Shown piece after piece: positions 1 through 6,021 of a DNA stretch of 6,498 bases (position 1 is its first letter; the number at the start of each line of letters is the position of its first letter). This stretch comes from Candidatus Rifleibacteriota bacterium (GTDB lineage: Bacteria; Muiribacteriota; Ozemobacteria; Ozemobacterales; Ozemobacteraceae), in contig JAQUZA010000185.1 in assembly GCA_028691595.1 (NCBI GenBank), forward strand, positions 1 through 6,498, written 5' to 3'. The notes below the pieces were generated by a model, which did no database searches, had not been told where the DNA came from, and saw nothing but the letters and a program-made list of their open reading frames with translations. A program made the position numbers and the translations under genes.

Positions 1-2492
1 CTCCGATGGAAGTAAACGATCTGTGGCCAGTTGTTAAAAATTTCGTGCCAGCCGGTTATGGGCTGGTTCTAAATGACGGTCGAATAGCCGCTGGGGTGGA
101 GTTATCAGTTCTCGATGGTGCTGTGACCAGCATGGCGGTATCTGTGACCCCTGAGGGTATTCAGATTGCTGCCAAGGCCTTGCCCGAAAAGATAAGGCTT
201 GGGCGAGGGCTGATTCGTTATGACGGCAAAAATGTGAAATTTTCAGACTTTGAAGCCAGAATGGCAGATACCCTCATAAAAATGTCGGGCGGTTCGCTGG
301 TTATTGCCCCCCTTGGCTTTAATGCTGATCTGGCAGCTGAGATTGACCTTGACAGCATCTGGAAACTCATGGATGGAATCCTTACCAATGAGCAGAAACG
401 TGTTATCCCTGGTGGAAAAGCGGCTTTCACCGGAAAACTGGCTTATGACAGCAAAGGGGTCAGGGTTGATGGCACTTTGAATTCAGAGCAGATAACCCTC
501 AAAGAAAAACAGACGGCCGCACAGGCTTTGATTGAAAGGGTTAGAATTCATTTTGATTCAATCAGCCCAACCTCGGGTCAGATTAAAATAGAGAGTATCG
601 AGATTAAAGGGGCAGGGGCCGCTGTCAAAATCAGCGGGGCAATAAAAAATGCTGCCGACCCCGGGTTTGACCTGACGGCCTCAGGAAATCTGAACGTAGA
701 AGAATTTTCACGTCTGGGAGCGGGGCTATTCAAGGTCCCAGTGCGTGAAGGGCAGTTCAAGGGCGATCTGGCACTCGACCTTAAGGTTGGCGGAACCCTT
801 TCCGCACCTTTGCCAAAAGGTCGTCTTGAATTTAAAAAGCTCTATGCTGATTTGTCTGAACGTGGCCTGGTAATCTCGAATCTTGATGGAGCAGCTGCCG
901 CAGATACTGACAGTCTTGATCTTTCAGGTCTTTCAGCGGAACTGATGGGCGGCAAGCTTTCGATCAGCGGCAAGCTGAGCAATTTTAAAAAGCCGCTTGT
1001 CGATGCCAAAGCTTCTGTCACCGGCGCCGATCTTGCTTCCATCAGAAAACTGCTTAAAATTAATTTCCCTGATATGGCTGAAGAAATTGAATTCAGCGGT
1101 AAGGCCGATTTGAATGTTGCCTTGTCGGGTTCTGTTGCAGAGCCCTCCATTAAGGGTGATGCGGTCCTGCACGCCGGCAGATTCAATCATCCGGCGGTGT
1201 TGCGACCAATTGAGAACATCGAGGGCCCGATCACCTTTACGAACGCCGGCCTTGATACAAGCGGCGTGAAAGCCGCATGGGGTTCGTCTCAGGCGGTGGT
1301 AACCGGCTCTCTGAAAAACTGGGCAAAGTTTATCAGCGACTTTAAATTTACGGTTGAACCACTCGATGTGACTGATGCTGCGGGCTTTTTCCTTAAAGAT
1401 ACCGGTTATAAGCTTGAAGGCAAAGGTACTGGCAGCGGCTCGATTACCGGTGCTGTCGAAAAGATCAAGGTTGATGTTGTCGCGTCCATGACTTCGGGGG
1501 TATTTGCTGCTCCTGTAAGTGAAAAGGGTGACATGTTCAGGTTTCCTTTCACGAATCTCCAGGCAAAGGCATTCTATGTTGATAAGGTTTTGAATGTCAG
1601 TTCAGCCAGCCTTGAGCTTTTCAGCGGCAAGGTTACAGCTCAGGGCAAGGTGTTGCTTGAAAAGGAGCCAATTGAATTTGACTTCAATACCAGAATCAAC
1701 AATCTCATGACCCAACAGTTCCTTGCCGAAAATACCAGCTACAAAGATATTGTCCAGGGTGGTCTCGATGGCACCTTCGTAGCCAAAGGCAACACGACCG
1801 GTCTGGTAAGCCTGAACGGCAATGCCAGCCTTGCCATGCAGAAGGGTTTCTACAATTCCCCGCCTTTCGTTAAGCAGATAAGTCAGCAGCTCGATGCGCC
1901 GCAGCTTGCTTCAGGCCCGATCGAAAATGTGGCCGGCGATTATACCATTGCAGGTGGCCGCATAAGTTCAAAAAATACAGTTGGAAAATCAAAAGATGGC
2001 AAGGTCACTTTTGTTGGTTCAGTCGGTCTCGATGCCACCCTCGATGGCGAAGCCCAGATTCAGATAAAAAGGGAAGTTTGCCAGCAAAGCAACGTGCTTC
2101 GCCAGCTGATTGGCGATGCCCAGGTTCTCGATATCCCTGTCACTCTCAAGGGTTCTTTCATGTCGCCTTCGGTAGGTCTGCCTCTTGATCGAATGTTACA
2201 GGATGTTGCTAAGCGGCGTGCGGAAGAAACAATTAAAAAAGAAGCTGGCAAAGCGCTGGGCAAACTTTTTGGCATAAAAGATTCACCAGCACCGGCGGCT
2301 TCTGCGAGTACACCGGTTGCACCTGCCGGGGTGACCCCTGCGAACAGTCTTCCTGCTCAGAATCTGCCTCCGCAAACCGCTTCTCCTGCTCAACAGTCAC
2401 CCCAGACTCCGCAAAAAAAGATCGAAAACAAGATTAAAGAAGTTGGCAAAGAGCTGAAAAATCTAAAAAATATTTTCAAATTTAAAAGGTGA
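1..2492 (+). CDS. AsmA/TamB-like envelope protein, 5'-truncated by the window edge
   Basis: This is the C-terminal 830 or so residues of a large AsmA-family protein. The first complete codon is at 3 and the frame is open to the edge. The first ATG (6) is probably internal, because no N-terminal membrane anchor follows it, whereas AsmA proteins normally begin with one. Numbering from that ATG, residues 1-540 are repetitive beta-rich sequence of alternating polar and hydrophobic residues with many Gly turns, as expected for the lipid-carrying groove of this family. Residues about 540-756 match the AsmA C-terminal region, ending in an LKGSF-x2-P-x-V-x-LP type motif (714-725) and a charged helix. 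An unusual tail follows: a Pro/Ala/Gln/Ser linker (760-803) and a Lys-rich helix (804-828). Family members (AsmA, TamB, YhdP, YdbH) sit in the inner membrane, span the periplasm and act in phospholipid transport or outer-membrane assembly. That role here is inferred from the family. The downstream STAS gene starts 3 nt after the stop. Confidence 0.85.
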   Translation, partial: PMEVNDLWPVVKNFVPAGYGLVLNDGRIAAGVELSVLDGAVTSMAVSVTPEGIQIAAKALPEKIRLGRGLIRYDGKNVKFSDFEARMADTLIKMSGGSLVIAPLGFNADLAAEIDLDSIWKLMDGILTNEQKRVIPGGKAAFTGKLAYDSKGVRVDGTLNSEQITLKEKQTAAQALIERVRIHFDSISPTSGQIKIESIEIKGAGAAVKISGAIKNAADPGFDLTASGNLNVEEFSRLGAGLFKVPVREGQFKGDLALDLKVGGTLSAPLPKGRLEFKKLYADLSERGLVISNLDGAAAADTDSLDLSGLSAELMGGKLSISGKLSNFKKPLVDAKASVTGADLASIRKLLKINFPDMAEEIEFSGKADLNVALSGSVAEPSIKGDAVLHAGRFNHPAVLRPIENIEGPITFTNAGLDTSGVKAAWGSSQAVVTGSLKNWAKFISDFKFTVEPLDVTDAAGFFLKDTGYKLEGKGTGSGSITGAVEKIKVDVVASMTSGVFAAPVSEKGDMFRFPFTNLQAKAFYVDKVLNVSSASLELFSGKVTAQGKVLLEKEPIEFDFNTRINNLMTQQFLAENTSYKDIVQGGLDGTFVAKGNTTGLVSLNGNASLAMQKGFYNSPPFVKQISQQLDAPQLASGPIENVAGDYTIAGGRISSKNTVGKSKDGKVTFVGSVGLDATLDGEAQIQIKREVCQQSNVLRQLIGDAQVLDIPVTLKGSFMSPSVGLPLDRMLQDVAKRRAEETIKKEAGKALGKLFGIKDSPAPAASASTPVAPAGVTPANSLPAQNLPPQTASPAQQSPQTPQKKIENKIKEVGKELKNLKNIFKFKR
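2486..2492 (+). promoter_or_regulatory. Shine-Dalgarno site overlapping the upstream stop
   Basis: AAGGTGA matches the 3' end of 16S rRNA and contains the TGA stop of the AsmA-like gene. It lies 3 nt before the TTG at 2496 and is what supports that non-ATG start. The overlap of stop and ribosome binding site suggests translational coupling. Confidence 0.7.
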
Positions 2493-2495
2493 AAC

Positions 2496-2852
2496 TTGAA
2501 TAATCAAAGATTTACGCTTGAGTTTAAACAGTCCGAAAAAATTCAGATCGTTGGCTTTACTGGCTTTTTGACTACTGGCCTGACTGAAGTTCTTACGCCG
2601 GCAGTCGAAAAAAGTCTCGAAGATGGTTATCGCCGCTTTCTTTTTGACTTTTCGGGGGTAACTATGCTTGAAAGTCCTGCGGTGGCCGTTCTTCTAACTG
2701 TCACCGAAAAAATCGTCGATGAGCACCAGGGCGATCTTGCTTTTTGTGGTATGAACGAGATGGCGGCCAAAGTTCTTGAAATGGTCGGGGTTTTTCTCTA
2801 CGCCGGTTTTTTTAAGACCAGAGAAGAAGCAATCGAAGGCATGAGCGATTAA
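2496..2852 (+). CDS. STAS-domain protein, anti-sigma factor antagonist-like
   Basis: This 118-residue cytoplasmic protein is a single STAS domain, the fold of SpoIIAA, RsbV and MlaB, and is close to the usual length of that family. The recognisable core is the strand and turn DFSGV-x-MLES-P-AVAVLL (residues 51-67) followed by a long helix. A second strand (LAFCGM, 81-86) and a helix ending in a V-G-V-F motif (97-100) also fit. The serine phosphorylated in SpoIIAA (Ser58, in a DSSG context) aligns with Ser60, here in ESPA, so the preceding Asp is Glu and the following Ser-Gly is Pro-Ala. The gene starts with TTG, supported by a good Shine-Dalgarno site, and lies 3 nt after the AsmA-like gene, so the two are likely one operon. 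It could act in a partner-switching cascade or, like MlaB, as a regulatory subunit of a lipid transporter. No kinase or phosphatase partner is visible in the window. Confidence 0.85.
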   Translation: MNNQRFTLEFKQSEKIQIVGFTGFLTTGLTEVLTPAVEKSLEDGYRRFLFDFSGVTMLESPAVAVLLTVTEKIVDEHQGDLAFCGMNEMAAKVLEMVGVFLYAGFFKTREEAIEGMSD

Positions 2853-2944
2853 ATTCTGGCAATTGACTGCTGAAAATTTGTTTGAATTTTGCCGGATTTT
2901 GCTGTAACCTTTATTAACAGTAGTATCTGCCCGTGGTACACCTT

Positions 2945-2975
2945 TTGCATAGACTGGTTACGACGAGTTTATATT
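2945..2975 (+). promoter_or_regulatory. Possible weak promoter for the secreted repeat protein
   Basis: TTGCAT (2945-2950) and TATATT (2970-2975) could serve as -35 and -10 elements with a long 19-nt spacer. An overlapping TATTAT at 2972-2977 is another -10 candidate. They lie in the 153-nt AT-rich gap before the gene at 3006, the only non-coding space upstream of it. The match is modest and the exact position is uncertain. Confidence 0.27.
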
Positions 2976-2990
2976 ATTCAAAATTTTTAT

Positions 2991-2995
2991 GGAGG
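2991..2995 (+). promoter_or_regulatory. Shine-Dalgarno site for the gene at 3006
   Basis: GGAGG lies 10 nt before the ATG at 3006. It fixes that ATG as the start in preference to a longer open frame from 2889, because a signal peptide follows directly. Confidence 0.75.
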
Positions 2996-3005
2996 GCGTA
3001 AACAG

Positions 3006-4319
3006 ATGTCTAAGACCTGGACAAACTTAATAGCTCTTGTAACCGTGTTCTGCATGTTGTTCTCGGCTGAAGTTCAAGCTGGAAAAGGCTATGACCAGTC
3101 ATCAGGTGGCAAAAAGAAAGTTGGGTTCTTCTGCAAAGTTGGCCATGCAATCAAAAAGGCCACTCAGAAAGCTGCCAAGGCAGTTAAAAATGCCGCTAAA
3201 AAAGCTGGTAAAGCTGTCAAGAATGCTGCCAAGAAAACAGGCAAGGCTATCAAAAACGCCGCCATAAAAACTGGTAAAGCAATCAAAACCGCCGGTGCCA
3301 AAATCAACAACGCCGTTAAAGACAGTGGCGTCTGGATGAAAAAGAAAGTATTCGGTTGCAAAAACCGCGTATGGGTTTGCGGTCACTATGACAAAAATGG
3401 CAAATGGATCAAAGGCCACTGGAGAAAACTCGAAACTAAACCAGGCAACAATCACCCGGGCCAGGGTAACAACCCCGGGCAGGGCAACAATCCCGGCCAG
3501 ACCGAAGATCCGCTTCCTCCAGTAGGTGACGAGCCAGGTATGCCAGGTGGCGATGCTGGTCAGACTCCTTCAGACCCAGCTCCGATGCCGGGCAGCGAAG
3601 AACCAGCTCCAGCCCCGGAACCCGGAACTGAAAACCCCGGCGATGATACAACCGCTCCGGCACCAGCTCCAGAAGATCCTGTTCTTCCCGAACTTCCCGA
3701 TGGTGATGAACCGGCTCCGATTCCCGGTGACGAAACTGAACAGCCCGGCGATGAAACCGAACAGCCCGGTGACGAAACCGAACAGCCCGGTGACGAAACT
3801 GCCCCGGATACCGGTGACCAGGCTGGTCAGGCTGGTCAGGGTTCTGAAAGTGAACAGTCAGATGACGCAGGTCAGGCTGGTCAGGCCGGCCAGGCTAGTC
3901 AGGGTGCTGAACCAAAACTCGACCAACAGATTTCTCTCAGAACCATGGGTATGCTGATGAATGACCTGGTTAGAGAATCAGGCGAGATCACCTCTTTCAA
4001 GAGAGGCGCTACTCCTGGCATGAGCTACTCAATGGATATTCAGAGCAACGTAAATTCAACTTATGAATCAAGAGAAAACAATGCCCGCCTGCTGGTTAAG
4101 GTCATCGTCTGGGATCTGCAGCAGAACAAAGGCGCTCCCGGCCAGTATTTCACCTACTTCACTCACAAGATGAAAGACTTTGATCCCGAAAGCCGCAAGC
4201 TGATCAAAGACGTTATCAAGAGAGTTAGAGAAGGCGTAAAACACGGTGCTGGTCACGTTTCTGAAAAGTCTGAAAAAGCAGTCTATGAAAAGAGACTTGG
4301 CGAAATCAGCGGATTCTAA
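3006..4319 (+). CDS. Secreted mosaic protein with Lys/Ala 11-mer repeats and acidic linker
   Basis: This is a 437-residue exported protein of unknown function. I recognise no family for the whole. Residues 1-25 form a Sec signal peptide: hydrophobic core LIALVTVFCMLF (8-19) and likely cleavage after VQA (25). Residues 47-108 are five to six 11-residue repeats of the form KAVKNAAKKAG, very basic and predicted helical. Residues 110-143 hold an aromatic module resembling the WXXGXW repeat family (W123, GHY 126-128, W134, GHW 137-139) with cysteines at 118 and 125; a third cysteine is at 43. Residues 147-301 are a low-complexity linker rich in Pro, Gly, Asp, Glu and Gln, with GNNPGQ, GDETEQP and QAG repeats. 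Residues about 305-437 form a compact-looking C-terminal domain, mixed in charge and ending in helices, that I cannot assign. The ATG at 3006 was chosen for its Shine-Dalgarno site and signal peptide. A terminator follows the stop. A cell-surface, matrix or envelope-binding role is plausible but inferred only. Confidence 0.85.
   Translation: MSKTWTNLIALVTVFCMLFSAEVQAGKGYDQSSGGKKKVGFFCKVGHAIKKATQKAAKAVKNAAKKAGKAVKNAAKKTGKAIKNAAIKTGKAIKTAGAKINNAVKDSGVWMKKKVFGCKNRVWVCGHYDKNGKWIKGHWRKLETKPGNNHPGQGNNPGQGNNPGQTEDPLPPVGDEPGMPGGDAGQTPSDPAPMPGSEEPAPAPEPGTENPGDDTTAPAPAPEDPVLPELPDGDEPAPIPGDETEQPGDETEQPGDETEQPGDETAPDTGDQAGQAGQGSESEQSDDAGQAGQAGQASQGAEPKLDQQISLRTMGMLMNDLVRESGEITSFKRGATPGMSYSMDIQSNVNSTYESRENNARLLVKVIVWDLQQNKGAPGQYFTYFTHKMKDFDPESRKLIKDVIKRVREGVKHGAGHVSEKSEKAVYEKRLGEISGF
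3144..3329 (+). repeat. 33-bp coding repeats: 11-residue Lys/Ala units
   Basis: The units encode residues 47-57, 58-68, 69-79, 80-90 and 91-101 plus a partial 102-108. The best-conserved copies are 3177-3209, 3210-3242 and 3243-3275, with consensus K-A-(V/I)-K-N-A-A-K-K-(A/T)-G. The first two differ at only one residue but use different codons at eight of the ten shared residues. The conservation is therefore at the protein level, and the DNA is no longer a close tandem repeat. Confidence 0.9.
3444..3500 (+). repeat. GNNPGQ coding repeat, three copies
   Basis: Three consecutive short units encode GNNHPGQ, GNNPGQ and GNNPGQ (residues 147-165). They begin the flexible linker directly after the aromatic module. 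They are probably an unstructured spacer. Confidence 0.85.
3726..3800 (+). repeat. 21-bp tandem repeat encoding GDETEQP, 3.6 copies
   Basis: Units lie at 3726-3746, 3747-3767 and 3768-3788, with a partial unit at 3789-3800. They encode GDETEQP three times, then GDET (residues 241-265). The first and third units differ by one base, and the second and third by two. This near identity at DNA level suggests recent expansion by slippage or unequal recombination, so copy number may vary between strains. Confidence 0.9.
3819..3905 (+). repeat. 9-bp QAG coding repeats in two blocks
   Basis: Repeats of Gln-Ala-Gly (residues 272-279 and 288-300) built on a CAGGCTGGT unit flank a short acidic Ser/Glu/Asp segment. 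They end the linker, just before the C-terminal domain. Confidence 0.8.
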
Positions 4320-4341
4320 GCCTTAATTCAAGGTTTTTGTT

Positions 4342-4373
4342 AAGAGGGTCGCCCACCGGGCGGCCCTCTTTTT
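4342..4373 (+). terminator. Rho-independent terminator after the secreted repeat protein
   Basis: A 13-bp stem (4342-4354 with 4358-4370, one G-T wobble) closes on a 3-nt ACC loop. It is GC-rich near the loop and followed by T residues through 4373. It starts 22 nt after the stop at 4319 and separates that gene from the next promoter. Confidence 0.9.
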
Positions 4374-4387
4374 ATGCAAAAAAATCG

Positions 4388-4416
4388 TTGCCTTTGCAAG
4401 CCTTCGGCCATAGAAT
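4388..4416 (+). promoter_or_regulatory. Sigma-70-type promoter for the 5'-nucleotidase-like gene
   Basis: TTGCCT (4388-4393) and TAGAAT (4411-4416) are separated by exactly 17 nt, just downstream of the terminator. Transcription would start near 4423, giving a very short leader that is almost entirely the Shine-Dalgarno site. This also argues against the upstream GTG at 4417 as the start. Confidence 0.55.
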
Positions 4417-4423
4417 GTGAGGC

Positions 4424-4428
4424 AGGAG
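4424..4428 (+). promoter_or_regulatory. Shine-Dalgarno site deciding the start at 4435
   Basis: AGGAG lies 6 nt before the ATG at 4435, an ideal spacing. It lies downstream of the alternative in-frame GTG at 4417, so it can serve only the ATG. Confidence 0.85.
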
Positions 4429-4434
4429 ACCGCT

Positions 4435-5985
4435 ATGAAACTCAGGTTCGGGCAGATTTTTCTTGTGGCTTCGATTATTTCTTTGATAGTTACGGTTTTA
4501 TGGCTTGCATACCCGAGTCGGAATCGTAGCTATCATCTCATACTTACCGGCATGGGCCGTGGGCGAATTCAGCCGGTTAAAGCAAGGTTTGAGCCGTATC
4601 AGGGCCGCAGAATGGGTGGTTTTGCCGGCATGGCTGCGGTAATAAAAGAAACCGTAGCTTCATTTTCCGGCGAGCCTTTCAACATATTCTCGATCGGTAC
4701 AGAGCTTTCCGGTACCGCCGATTCATATTTAACCCGTGGGGCTTCGATTGTGAAGCTTATGAATGCCCTCGGAACCGAAGCCATGCTGGCCAGCAATATT
4801 GAATTCACCTATGGTTTGCAGCGTCTGGCAGAGTTGTCAGCCCTGGCTGATTTTGCTTTTATCAGCTCAAATGTCTCTGAGAGCGAAAGCGGCCGGGTGC
4901 CGTCTTATCTCACGCCTGAGTTGATTTTGAGCCCTGGCATGGGTTTAAGGGTTGGCCTGCTTGGTGTTACGCCGCCGGCAACCCCTAATTTGACTGCCAG
5001 AGCCAATGTTGCCGGGCTTGAGTTTGCTCAACCCGATGAATCACTGCGGATGAGGGTTGAGGCCTTACGCAAAGCTGGTGTTGATCTGGTGATACTTCTT
5101 ACCCAATATAGCCGCGACCGTATTACATTGTCTGAATGGCGGGCCGTTGCTTCTGCCGCTCCTGATGTCTGCGTTTTGCTTGATTTTGACATGGAAGCCC
5201 CGCCAGTTGTTCGCAAGGATGGTATTGTCGTCACAACCATCAGTGGTTACAATCAGACCAAAGAGATTGATGTTCTTGATCTTGAATTGACCCCACCGCC
5301 GGTTCGCATCGTCAAAACAGGTCGAAGGCGGCTGCCGGTCGATCTTGCTGAAATCACTCCTGACGATGACATGCTTGCTCTTGTTGAGCAGGAAACTCGA
5401 CAGACAAAAGCTTTGCGTGAAACTATGGTTGGTCAGTTCGCCGAAGATTATAATAAATCCTATAATTCAGAATGTTACATCGGAAACCTGATTACCGATG
5501 CCATGCTCGCTGAAACAAAAGCTGAGATAGCTTTTCAGAACAGTGGTGGCATTCAAGGAAACATTCAGGCCGGGGATTTTACGCTTGGTGATCTTTATAG
5601 CGTCATGCCTTTCGATAATCAGATGGTACAGATGCAGCTCAAGGGAAGCGATGTGCTTGAAGTTCTCAAGATAGCTGCAGGTCGACAGCGTGGTGTTCTA
5701 CAGGTAGCCGGGTTGCGTTACACCTATAAAAACGATGGTGCAGGAAATTTCGCTTTAAAAACAGCTCGAATTGGTGATGTTGATATTGATCCGGAGCGGC
5801 TGTATCAGGTAGCTGTTAACAATTTTCTCGCTGACGGCGGTGACAACTTTCTGCCGTTTCAGCGTGGGCAGAGTCTTGTATCTGGTCGACAGCAGCGAGA
5901 TGTTGTCAGAGATCACATTGCTGCCTTGAGCAGGGAAGGGCCTGTCAGTCTGCGAATAGAAGGCCGTATTGTCGCAGAAGAATGA
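4435..5985 (+). CDS. Membrane-anchored 5'-nucleotidase (UshA)-family protein, probably catalytically inactive
   Basis: This 516-residue protein has the two-domain layout of periplasmic 5'-nucleotidases. Residues 7-26 are a hydrophobic N-terminal segment without an obvious cleavage site, probably a signal anchor facing the periplasm. Residues 33-285 align in order with the metallophosphoesterase domain, but the metal ligands look lost: the D-x-H-G-R motif is GMGRGR (39-44), GD is GT (88-89), GNHEFD is SNIEFT (120-125), the L-(S/T)-H motif has Gln224, and the GHSH region reads LDFDME (249-254). Residues about 330-505 match the C-terminal substrate-binding domain and are well kept: E346-x3-GNLITDA, N369-SGG, PFDN (392-395) and NNFLADGGD (462-470). 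F393, N395, F464 and D470 correspond to residues that bind the nucleoside in E. coli UshA. The Arg usual after N-x-GG-x is Gln374. No nearby nucleotide-salvage gene is visible. A pseudoenzyme that binds nucleotides or acts as a scaffold is the best inference. A distant functional variant is possible. Confidence 0.85.
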   Translation: MKLRFGQIFLVASIISLIVTVLWLAYPSRNRSYHLILTGMGRGRIQPVKARFEPYQGRRMGGFAGMAAVIKETVASFSGEPFNIFSIGTELSGTADSYLTRGASIVKLMNALGTEAMLASNIEFTYGLQRLAELSALADFAFISSNVSESESGRVPSYLTPELILSPGMGLRVGLLGVTPPATPNLTARANVAGLEFAQPDESLRMRVEALRKAGVDLVILLTQYSRDRITLSEWRAVASAAPDVCVLLDFDMEAPPVVRKDGIVVTTISGYNQTKEIDVLDLELTPPPVRIVKTGRRRLPVDLAEITPDDDMLALVEQETRQTKALRETMVGQFAEDYNKSYNSECYIGNLITDAMLAETKAEIAFQNSGGIQGNIQAGDFTLGDLYSVMPFDNQMVQMQLKGSDVLEVLKIAAGRQRGVLQVAGLRYTYKNDGAGNFALKTARIGDVDIDPERLYQVAVNNFLADGGDNFLPFQRGQSLVSGRQQRDVVRDHIAALSREGPVSLRIEGRIVAEE

Positions 5986-6014
5986 TTGTAATAATCTGTT
6001 TGACGTGGTAAAAT
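5986..6014 (+). promoter_or_regulatory. Promoter for the GAF gene, placed for a leaderless transcript
   Basis: TTGTAA (5986-5991), directly after the upstream stop codon, and TAAAAT (6009-6014) are separated by 17 nt. The -10 element ends 7 nt before the ATG at 6022, so the expected transcription start falls at about 6021-6022, on or next to the start codon. There is no Shine-Dalgarno sequence in the gap. Confidence 0.45.
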
Positions 6015-6021
6015 CGGCTTT

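Noticed and set aside
842..1190. Two antisense frames opposite the AsmA-like gene
   Set aside because: Both lack start signals and recognisable protein features, and lie fully inside a well-supported gene.
2856..2895. Inverted repeat after the STAS gene as a possible terminator
   Set aside because: The stem is only 7 bp with a wobble, the loop is about 26 nt, and only a short ATTTT follows. It is too weak to call.
2889..3005. N-terminal extension of the secreted repeat protein from an upstream TTG
   Set aside because: The extension has no Shine-Dalgarno site, covers the AT-rich leader, and would bury a clear signal peptide that starts at the ATG at 3006 behind GGAGG.
3144..3329. Reading the Lys/Ala repeats as a bacterial histone H1-like DNA-binding protein
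   Set aside because: The composition is similar, but a clear signal peptide sends this protein out of the cytoplasm, so a nucleoid role is unlikely.
3102..3455. Antisense open frame rich in Phe, Leu and Ala opposite the Lys/Ala repeats
   Set aside because: Lys and Ala codons read on the other strand give Phe, Leu and Gly/Ser codons and few stops, so long antisense frames are expected here. It has no supporting start signal.
3444..3905. Tandem repeats as a CRISPR-like array
   Set aside because: The repeats are short, contiguous, in frame and coding, with no unique spacers between copies.
3526..3957. Overlapping +strand frame inside the linker of the secreted protein
   Set aside because: It is a shadow of the repeat-rich linker in another frame. 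Its composition only reflects the repeats and it has no ribosome binding site.
4417..4434. GTG start 18 nt upstream of the nucleotidase-like gene
   Set aside because: The AGGAG site lies downstream of this GTG and is ideally spaced for the ATG at 4435. The GTG also lies directly next to the predicted -10 element, upstream of the expected transcription start.
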